In this document: piece after piece, positions 1 to 4,832 of the stretch
How the letters are laid out: each line of letters begins with the position of its first letter
How positions within the stretch are numbered: the stretch's first letter is position 1
Source of the DNA: Holtiella sp036655075
Lineage (GTDB): Bacteria; Bacillota; Clostridia; Lachnospirales; Cellulosilyticaceae
Reading direction: 5' to 3'
DNA length: 5,636 nucleotides
NCBI RefSeq assembly: GCF_036655075.1
Contig: NZ_JAVVQU010000082.1
Location: 1-5,636, forward strand
Position numbers and translations under genes: made by a program
Notes under the pieces: generated by a model
What the model was told of the DNA's origin: nothing
Database searches by the model: none
The model's input: only the letters and a program-made list of their open reading frames with translations

Positions 1-4
1 AAGG

Positions 5-1132
5 ATGAAAAAGTATATAGGACTTGTCAGTCTATGTATTGGAGGATTAGGTTTAGTAGGATGCCAGCAGGTAGAAGAGCAAGTAGAAGTGGTGAGTGTA
101 CCTGTAACCAAGATAGAAATAGAGGGTGTAGTAAGTATAGAAGAAAAGATGGAATTTAATTTGGACTTTCCTGCTACAGTAGAAGCTGTGCATGTAAAAG
201 AAGGGGAAAAGGTAAAGCGTGGGGATGTTTTAATGACGCTTAATATAGAAAGTTATATGGAGCAAATTACCCAAAAAGAGAATGAAATACGCCTTTATGA
301 AATAGAACTTAAAGCTGTAGAAGAGGTTCTCTACCCAGCAAGTGCACAGATTACACAAATAAGAAATACACTTAAACTTAAGCAAGAGCAACTTCAACAG
401 GGCACAGACCAAGATATTAAGAAGTTAGAAAATGACCTAGAGATAGCAAGATCACAACATGAAAAAGGTACTCAAGACTTCGAGACGCTACAGGCGCTTT
501 TGGAAGTAGAGGCTGTCTCAAAAGATGAAGTAGCAAAGTCCAAGTTAGCACTAGAACAAGGGAGTAAACAAATTGAGAATCTAGAACTTAGTGTGGAGCA
601 GACCAAACAGGCCAAGAGCCTAGAAATAGAAAGTCTTCAAGCAGAGCTTAAAAACTTAACGACACAAGCGAGTAATACACAAAATCAAATAGCTACAAAT
701 GCAGAAAAAATACAACTTCAAATACAGACAGCCACTATACAACTTGAAAGCATGAAGAACAAATTAGAAAAGGAGTACTTAGAAGGTCATCAAATCATTG
801 CGCCTTGTGACGACTTAATTATCTATAACATAGCCTGCCAAAAGGGAAGTAAGGTGGAACGTATGGTAGGGCCATTGATGGAAGGCATGAATGCTCAAAC
901 CTTAGTGATAGAAGCTGATTTGCCAGAAGAATATAATGATGATTTACAAATAGGGGATAAAGTAGAGGTGCTCCCCTATACCAATCAAGATACTAGACTT
1001 GATGGAACAGTTATAAGAAAATCTGAGCATGCTACAGAGAACTACGGTGAGACTGTTATTAAGACGGTCATAGAGATCGAAGATACAAAAGGATTATTAA
1101 CTATAGGTGGTAACGTAGATGTACAGTTTTAA
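5..1132 (+). CDS. HlyD/RND-type efflux adaptor lipoprotein (membrane fusion protein)
   Basis: This is a 375-residue membrane-fusion (periplasmic adaptor-like) protein, expected to sit lipid-anchored on the outer face of the cytoplasmic membrane and to work with an ABC or RND-type transporter. Residues 1-20 form a lipoprotein signal: a KK pair, a hydrophobic stretch, and the lipobox L17-V18-G19-C20, so Cys20 should be lipidated. The first half of a biotinyl-lipoyl-like domain is at about 54-80 (PATVEAVHVKEGEKVKRGD). A long charged, Gln/Glu/Lys-rich coiled-coil hairpin spans about 82-258, with a tip-like LLEVEAVSKDEV at 165-176. The second lipoyl half is at about 260-285 (GHQIIAP...KGSKV), followed by a beta-barrel and membrane-proximal region to the C terminus. 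The signal peptide fits the ATG at position 5, but only four bases precede it, so the ribosome binding site lies outside the window. No partner ATPase or permease is present here. Substrate unknown. The family call is secure; the transporter type is not. Confidence 0.88.
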   Translation: MKKYIGLVSLCIGGLGLVGCQQVEEQVEVVSVPVTKIEIEGVVSIEEKMEFNLDFPATVEAVHVKEGEKVKRGDVLMTLNIESYMEQITQKENEIRLYEIELKAVEEVLYPASAQITQIRNTLKLKQEQLQQGTDQDIKKLENDLEIARSQHEKGTQDFETLQALLEVEAVSKDEVAKSKLALEQGSKQIENLELSVEQTKQAKSLEIESLQAELKNLTTQASNTQNQIATNAEKIQLQIQTATIQLESMKNKLEKEYLEGHQIIAPCDDLIIYNIACQKGSKVERMVGPLMEGMNAQTLVIEADLPEEYNDDLQIGDKVEVLPYTNQDTRLDGTVIRKSEHATENYGETVIKTVIEIEDTKGLLTIGGNVDVQF

Positions 1133-1160
1133 AAGTTAAAAAGCAGGGCATTTAGAGATA

Positions 1161-1208
1161 GGGACTGTAAAGCTAGGGTATGTAAACTAGTGCCACAGCC
1201 CCTTTGCT
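1161..1208 (+). terminator. Hairpin after the adaptor gene, possible weak terminator
   Basis: GGGACTGT (1161-1168) pairs with ACAGCCCC (1195-1202) with one A-C mismatch. Inside it, GCTAG (1172-1176) can pair with CTAGT (1187-1191) using one wobble. An outer AGCA/TGCT pair (1142-1145 with 1205-1208) can extend the fold. The stem is followed by TTTGCTATTTATT, which is U-rich but not an uninterrupted U tract, so it is at best an imperfect intrinsic terminator. It could instead be a structured element in a longer transcript. The position, about 30 bases past the adaptor stop codon, is what favours a terminator. Confidence 0.35.
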
Positions 1209-1287
1209 ATTTATTAAAATGAATATTTAGTGCTATAGGGTGGTTATATATTGGTAATAATCTTACAAATAGGTCATATGGATGTCA

Positions 1288-1293
1288 TATAAT
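1288..1293 (+). promoter_or_regulatory. Candidate -10 element upstream of the metallophosphoesterase gene
   Basis: A perfect TATAAT lies 51 bases before the metallophosphoesterase start. No convincing -35 is found at normal spacing: the closest, CTTACA at 1262-1267, leaves a 20-base spacer. A short direct repeat, GTCATAT at 1273-1279 and 1284-1290, runs into the -10 with an 11-base period. This supports a separate transcription start for the downstream gene, but only weakly in AT-rich DNA. Confidence 0.3.
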
Positions 1294-1344
1294 TGGATTA
1301 AATTAGAGGTAGAACTTGAAGTAGAGCAAGAAAGGAAATAATGC

Positions 1345-2202
1345 ATGAAGCATATAATAAAAAGGATACTAAAAACAATGGGTGTGAGTATAATGATGAT
1401 TGCATTGGCATTGATAGGTTTATGGATTGATATGTGTTATATAGAACCTAATCTTTTAATAGAGAAGAAAGTAACAGTGGAAGATAAAGAGAGGGGAAAA
1501 GGTGCAGAAGAACTTAAAATTGTACACTTTACAGATACCCACTTGGGACCAGACTACACGTTACAAGAGTTAGAAAAGCTAGTAAGTAAGATTAATAGGA
1601 ATAAGCCTGACCTGGTAGTTTTTACAGGAGATTTGATGGATCATCCGGGTCAATATCCTTACAAGGATAAGATTGGAGAAGTATTAAGTCAAATAGAAAG
1701 TACATATGGCAAGTTTGCCGTATGGGGCAATCATGACCATGGCGGTGCAGGGGTAAGGTATTTTGAAGATATTATGGAAGCATCAGAGTTTACTTTGTTG
1801 CAAAATGAATCTACAACTATTCAAACAGAAAGTGGAAAGTACGTAAATATTATGGGAATTGATGATGCCCTATTAGGTCAAGTAGATTATGCAAAAACCT
1901 TTCAGGGCGTAGATAGTAGTCATTATGGGATTATCTTGATGCATGAGCCTGATTTGGTGATACAGGCTGATAGTAAGTATTATGATTTGGTGCTTACAGG
2001 GCATAGTCATGGTGGGCAAGTGCAGTTACCTTTTGTAGGGCCTTTATACACACCAGGATTGGCGGAAATTTATACCCATGGACTCTATGAACTAGGAGAT
2101 AAGAAGCACCTATATGTCAACGGTGGGATAGGAACAACTAAGATGGAGATTAGACTTTTTAATCCCCCTCAGATTGCAATCTTGCAAGTACGTATACATT
2201 AA
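1345..2202 (+). CDS. Membrane-anchored metallophosphoesterase (calcineurin-like, YkuE/YaeI type)
   Basis: This 285-residue protein has the complete metal-binding signature of calcineurin-type phosphoesterases, which hydrolyse phosphomono- or phosphodiesters with a two-metal centre. The motifs are FTDTHLG (D64, H66), GDLMDH (D96), GNHDHG (N129, H130), H200 in MHEPD, and GHSHGGQ (H220, H222). The N terminus has basic residues at 2-10 and a hydrophobic segment at about 13-30, so it is probably an uncleaved membrane anchor with the catalytic domain outside. The twin-arginine signal of secreted relatives such as B. subtilis YkuE is not seen. The start is fixed by an in-frame TAA at 1339-1341 and an AAAGG at 1332-1335 about nine bases upstream; an ATG at 1341 is in another frame. 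The GHSHGGQ ending and overall length match the YkuE/YaeI group (COG1408-like, from memory). The physiological substrate is unknown; a cell-envelope phosphodiester or lipid pyrophosphate is only a guess. It does not look functionally linked to either neighbour. Confidence 0.9.
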   Translation: MKHIIKRILKTMGVSIMMIALALIGLWIDMCYIEPNLLIEKKVTVEDKERGKGAEELKIVHFTDTHLGPDYTLQELEKLVSKINRNKPDLVVFTGDLMDHPGQYPYKDKIGEVLSQIESTYGKFAVWGNHDHGGAGVRYFEDIMEASEFTLLQNESTTIQTESGKYVNIMGIDDALLGQVDYAKTFQGVDSSHYGIILMHEPDLVIQADSKYYDLVLTGHSHGGQVQLPFVGPLYTPGLAEIYTHGLYELGDKKHLYVNGGIGTTKMEIRLFNPPQIAILQVRIH

Positions 2203-2239
2203 AAGAAGAGTGTTGAATAATAAGAGGGTCATTAAGACA

Positions 2240-2285
2240 AAAGCTATAAAATTAGGGAGCTTAACCTAGTTTCATAGCTTTTTTT
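2240..2285 (+). terminator. Strong intrinsic terminator between convergent genes, probably bidirectional
   Basis: The left arm 2240-2256 and right arm 2265-2281 form a 17-position stem with one A-C mismatch and one G-T wobble around an eight-base loop. It is followed on the plus strand by seven T residues (2279-2285). It lies 37 bases after the metallophosphoesterase stop. Read from the minus strand, the same stem is followed by a shorter TTTT and then T-rich sequence, so it can also end the regulator transcript coming from the right. Confidence 0.88.
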
Positions 2286-2341
2286 GTTTATAGGGTAAAC
2301 TAATTATTTTTAATACAGGATAATATGTGAAGAGGTTTCAT

Positions 2342-3748
2342 TTAACATGTATAATTTTTTAAAACCTGTTCTAAAATATCAATGCCTTGGGTGATTTCTT
2401 GAGTATCGCAAGGGGCGAATGTAATTCGGATAAAGCTATCCTTTTGCCTATGAGTATGGGGGTAGAAAAGTGTACTAGGTAAGACAAGTAGACCTTTGTC
2501 TAAGCACAGTTCATAGAGCTTATAAGCAGAAATTTTTCTGGGAAGGGAAAGCCAAAAGCAAAGCCCACCGTCAGGATCAGTATAAGTGATGCCATAAGGT
2601 TTAAGTCTAGTAAGCTCAGAGCGCATAAGTTCATATTTACTGGTGTAAATGGCTTTCATATAGCGTAAGTGTGTCTCCCATTTATTCGTTCTAAAGAAGA
2701 TATCTAAACTACGGTGGATTAGGCCAGAAGCGGCAATGTCAGTCATTTGCTTTGTTTTAGTAAAGCGGTCTAGCAAGCACTCAGGGATGACTAAAAAACC
2801 TATACGTAACCCAGGCATAAGTAGCTTGGAAAAACTTTTTAAGTAGATCACTTGGTTATGGGTATCTAAGGCTTTAAGGCTATAACTAGATTTGCCTTTA
2901 TAATTAAGTTCAGACATTGAGTCATCTTCTACTAAGTAAAAGTTGTACTTTTGGGCCAGGTGTAGAAGTGCTGTTAAAGTAGATTGTGCATAGGACAAGG
3001 TAGTAGGGTTTTGAAATTTGGTCATCACATAAACTAACTTAGGTTTGCAAATGTTGACACGCTTTTCTAAAGTAGCAAGGTCAATGCCACTTGATGTTAA
3101 TTCTACAGGTACAATACGTGTACCACGGGATTTAAAAGCATCTATGGCACCATTGTAAGTAGGAATTTCGGTAACGACATAATCTCCTGCATTCAGGCAA
3201 CTCTTAGAAATAATATCAAGGCCTTGTTGTGCGCCTGAAACAATTTGAATACATGAAGGAGAGGCTTGAATGTGATGTTCATCTTGAAGATACTTAGCAA
3301 GGACTTCACGAAGAGGCATAAAGCCGTTGGCTTCTTGGTACCCAAAAGCGAATCCTTTATCTCGGTCTAGCACTTCGTCCAAACAGGTTTTAAAGGAATC
3401 TGTTGGAAAGATAGCAGGATGAGGGGAGGCACTAGAGAAGTTAATGGTATTTTCGGCAGTGCTTAGAGTAGGGCGCGTCATTAAGCTAATCTCAGGCGTG
3501 TTGGGTTTAGAAACATAAAAGCCACTCCCTTTTTTAGATGTCACATAGCCAGAAGACTCTAGTTGTTTGTAAGCATTGATAACGGTTACGTTGTTAACGC
3601 CTAGATCCTTGGCTAAAGTGCGTATAGCTGGTAGGCGCAATGAAACAGGAAGCTGGTCTTCTAAAATAGCTTGTTTAATTTGGCCAAAGAGCTGTAAATA
3701 CAAAGGTTCACTACTAGTGTTATCTAATTGTATGGATACAAAACTCAT
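2342..3748 (-). CDS. pdxR: MocR-family PLP-dependent transcriptional regulator, PdxR-like (GntR wHTH plus aminotransferase-like domain)
   Basis: This 468-residue protein is a two-part transcription factor. Residues 14-80 form a GntR-type winged helix (PLYLQLFGQIKQAI, then LRLPAIRTLAKDLGVNNVTV, INAYKQLESSGYV, GSGFYV). Residues from about 100 onward form a fold-type-I aminotransferase-like domain that binds pyridoxal phosphate. PLP-site marks are SGAQQGLD (171-178, phosphate end), PTY (Y198, ring stacking), FQNPT (N247), EDDSMSEL (D275, pyridine nitrogen) and SFSK (K308, Schiff base), followed by PGLRIGF and R441 near the C terminus. The usual aromatic residue just after the EDD is absent (S277). 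The start is supported by AAAAAGGAGG seven bases upstream and an in-frame stop (3764-3766, complement). It is divergent from a B6 kinase and transporter gene, which makes PLP sensing and control of that operon, plus autoregulation, the natural inference. The MocR family is secure. The PdxR assignment rests on neighbours, because MocR proteins also regulate GABA, taurine and other amine pathways. Confidence 0.9.
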   Translation of the reverse strand: MSFVSIQLDNTSSEPLYLQLFGQIKQAILEDQLPVSLRLPAIRTLAKDLGVNNVTVINAYKQLESSGYVTSKKGSGFYVSKPNTPEISLMTRPTLSTAENTINFSSASPHPAIFPTDSFKTCLDEVLDRDKGFAFGYQEANGFMPLREVLAKYLQDEHHIQASPSCIQIVSGAQQGLDIISKSCLNAGDYVVTEIPTYNGAIDAFKSRGTRIVPVELTSSGIDLATLEKRVNICKPKLVYVMTKFQNPTTLSYAQSTLTALLHLAQKYNFYLVEDDSMSELNYKGKSSYSLKALDTHNQVIYLKSFSKLLMPGLRIGFLVIPECLLDRFTKTKQMTDIAASGLIHRSLDIFFRTNKWETHLRYMKAIYTSKYELMRSELTRLKPYGITYTDPDGGLCFWLSLPRKISAYKLYELCLDKGLLVLPSTLFYPHTHRQKDSFIRITFAPCDTQEITQGIDILEQVLKNYTC

Positions 3749-3789
3749 TTTGTGCCCTCCTTTTTAGAGAATATATTGACGTTGCGGTG

Positions 3790-3823
3790 AGACTTATGGC
3801 AGAATATTGCCATACATAAGTCT
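3790..3823. repeat. Interrupted palindrome in the divergent spacer (candidate operator or leader hairpin)
   Basis: AGACTTATGGCA (3790-3801) is the reverse complement of TGCCATACATAAGTCT (3808-3823) except for four extra bases in the right arm. This gives two nested perfect repeats: ATGGCA/TGCCAT around GAATAT, and AGACTTATG/CATAAGTCT on the outside. It lies 42-75 bases upstream of the regulator start and, if the proposed regulator promoter is right, inside that gene's leader. It may be a protein-binding site, an RNA hairpin, or both. There is no T tract, so a terminator is unlikely. Confidence 0.6.
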
Positions 3824-3829
3824 AAACTG

Positions 3830-3860
3830 TTGCGATACAATTTCATGGTCTCATTATAAT
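3830..3860 (+). promoter_or_regulatory. Candidate promoter of the pyridoxal kinase operon
   Basis: TTGCGA (3830-3835) and a perfect TATAAT (3855-3860) are separated by 19 bases, on the long side. The predicted start near 3867 would give a leader of about 120 bases. An alternative is an extended -10, TGaTAAGAT (3920-3928), with a poor CGGACA -35 at 3898-3903; this would place the start near 3935. The poor -35 in both cases suits an activator-dependent promoter, which is how PdxR-type MocR proteins often act, but the choice between them is open. Confidence 0.4.
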
Positions 3861-3881
3861 CAATAATTATTTGACTGTAAA
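3853..3881 (-). promoter_or_regulatory. Promoter of the MocR regulator gene
   Basis: On the minus strand, TTTACA (complement of 3876-3881) and a perfect TATAAT (complement of 3853-3858) are exactly 17 bases apart, a near-consensus housekeeping sigma-factor promoter. Transcription would start near 3846, leaving a leader of about 100 bases. Its -35 is overlapped by the palindrome at 3871-3886, and its -10 overlaps the plus-strand TATAAT by four bases. Confidence 0.65.
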
Positions 3882-3886
3882 GTCAA
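3871..3886. promoter_or_regulatory. Perfect palindrome on the regulator -35, candidate operator
   Basis: TTGACT-gtaa-AGTCAA is a perfect inverted repeat with six-base arms and a four-base centre. It covers the -35 hexamer of the minus-strand promoter, where a bound dimer would block RNA polymerase. Its GACT/AGTC cores are shared with the arms of the larger palindrome at 3790-3823, suggesting one protein may recognise both. Autorepression by the MocR protein is the inferred role; there is no direct proof in the sequence. Confidence 0.5.
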
Positions 3887-3972
3887 GAAGGATACAACGG
3901 ACAAAATGGAAAATAGAAATGATAAGATTAGTAAATGAGAAAAAGTGCAATATTAAAAGGGACAGGAAGGTT

Positions 3973-3982
3973 AAGAAGGAGG
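3973..3982 (+). promoter_or_regulatory. Strong ribosome binding site of the pyridoxal kinase gene
   Basis: AAGAAGGAGG ends seven bases before the ATG at 3990. An in-frame TAA at 3984-3986 lies between them, so no upstream start in this frame is possible and the start at 3990 is fixed. Confidence 0.9.
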
Positions 3983-3989
3983 TTAAGTC

Positions 3990-4820
3990 ATGAAGTATAT
4001 ACCACGTGTTGCGGCAATACAGGATTTATCATGTTTTGGCAGATGCTCGTTAAGCGTTATTATACCTATTTTATCTCATATGAAAGTACAAGTGTGTCCT
4101 GTACCAACAGCTGTATTTAGTACCCATACAGGTGGATTTGGGACACCTGTGAAGACAGATCTTACAGGAATGATGCATGGCTTGATAGAACATTGGCAAG
4201 AAGTAGGCGTTCAGTTTGACTGTATCTATAGCGGCTTTTTAAGCAGTGCTGCCCAAATAGAGGAAGTACTAAACTTTTTTGAAGTTTTTAAGGAAAAGGA
4301 AAAAACGCTTATTGTAGTAGACCCAGTGATGGGGGACCATGGAAAGTTGTACAAAACTTATAATGAAAAGATGCAACAAAAGATGAAGCATTTGGTGGAG
4401 AGGGCAGATGTGATTACACCCAACTGGACAGAGGCATCATTCTTATTACATAGGCCATATAGTATAGAGTCCATTACAGAAGAAGAGATTAAAAGTATTG
4501 TAAAGGCACTTGCCGAGATGGGACCTAGGCAAATTGTCTTAAAAGGTGTGCCTTATGAACAAGGACAAAAGGTAAATGTGATTTATGATCAATCAACCAA
4601 TGAGTTTGGAATCATACCTTACGAAGAAATACCTCAAAATTATCCTGGGACAGGAGATTGCTTCACCAGTAGATTAATAGGGGCATTGCTTCAACAAGTA
4701 ACATTATTAGATGCAACCAAGCAAGCAACTTCTTTTGTAACGTTGGGGGTAAAGGCAACTTATGAAGCAGGAACAGATACAAGAGAAGGCATTTTGCTCG
4801 AAAATTTATTAGATTTTTAG
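3990..4820 (+). CDS. pdxK: Pyridoxal/pyridoxamine kinase (PdxK/PdxY-like, ribokinase superfamily)
   Basis: This 276-residue cytosolic enzyme phosphorylates the 5'-hydroxymethyl group of pyridoxal, pyridoxamine or pyridoxine with ATP, the key step in B6 salvage to PLP. Visible family marks are AAIQDLSCFGRCS (8-20) at the vitamer site, PTAVFSTHTGGF (39-50), IYSGFLSS (79-86), VVDPVMGD (109-116), TPNWTEA (143-149), LKGV (184-187) and the catalytic/anion-hole motif PGTGD (219-223, D223 the likely catalytic base). The length is typical of the family. The early motifs resemble the Gram-positive pyridoxamine kinase group rather than a hydroxymethylpyrimidine kinase. It is the first gene of a two-gene operon, 12 bases upstream of an ECF S component, and divergent from a MocR regulator, all consistent with a B6 salvage role. 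Preference between pyridoxal and pyridoxamine cannot be told from sequence; the symbol pdxY would be equally defensible. Confidence 0.93.
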   Translation: MKYIPRVAAIQDLSCFGRCSLSVIIPILSHMKVQVCPVPTAVFSTHTGGFGTPVKTDLTGMMHGLIEHWQEVGVQFDCIYSGFLSSAAQIEEVLNFFEVFKEKEKTLIVVDPVMGDHGKLYKTYNEKMQQKMKHLVERADVITPNWTEASFLLHRPYSIESITEEEIKSIVKALAEMGPRQIVLKGVPYEQGQKVNVIYDQSTNEFGIIPYEEIPQNYPGTGDCFTSRLIGALLQQVTLLDATKQATSFVTLGVKATYEAGTDTREGILLENLLDF

Positions 4821-4825
4821 GAGGG
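4819..4825 (+). promoter_or_regulatory. Ribosome binding site overlapping the kinase stop codon
   Basis: AGGAGGG begins inside the TAG stop codon (4818-4820) of the kinase gene and lies seven bases before the ATG at 4833. Terminating ribosomes are therefore placed directly on the next gene's initiation site, so the two proteins are probably translationally coupled. The two genes are in the same reading frame, separated by this stop. Confidence 0.85.
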
Positions 4826-4832
4826 ATTAAGT

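Noticed and set aside
230..412. 60-codon minus-strand open frame inside the adaptor gene
   Set aside because: It is antisense to the coiled-coil region, and its Leu/Phe/Cys-rich product is typical of a shadow frame.
1341..1344. ATG at 1341 as the phosphoesterase start
   Set aside because: It is in a different frame from the 285-codon gene; the ATG at 1345 follows an in-frame stop and has suitable Shine-Dalgarno spacing.
3576..3767. 63-codon plus-strand open frame over the regulator's DNA-binding domain
   Set aside because: It is antisense to the conserved winged-helix region and shows no domain or initiation signal.
3728..3897. Recurrent GATACAA (3735, 3834, 3891), with TTGTAT-GG-ATACAA at 3728-3741, as a possible MocR direct-repeat site
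   Set aside because: The same 7-mer also occurs inside coding sequence elsewhere (near 1080 and 4776), and the copies are unevenly spaced, so chance in AT-rich DNA is not excluded.
3749..3989. A known riboswitch (FMN, TPP or similar) in the divergent spacer controlling the transporter
   Set aside because: No conserved riboswitch core was recognised, and the leader has no terminator-type hairpin with a T tract before the kinase gene.
3935..4120. 61-codon plus-strand open frame overlapping the start of the kinase gene
   Set aside because: It is out of frame with the kinase gene, has no good ribosome binding site, and runs over conserved kinase motifs.
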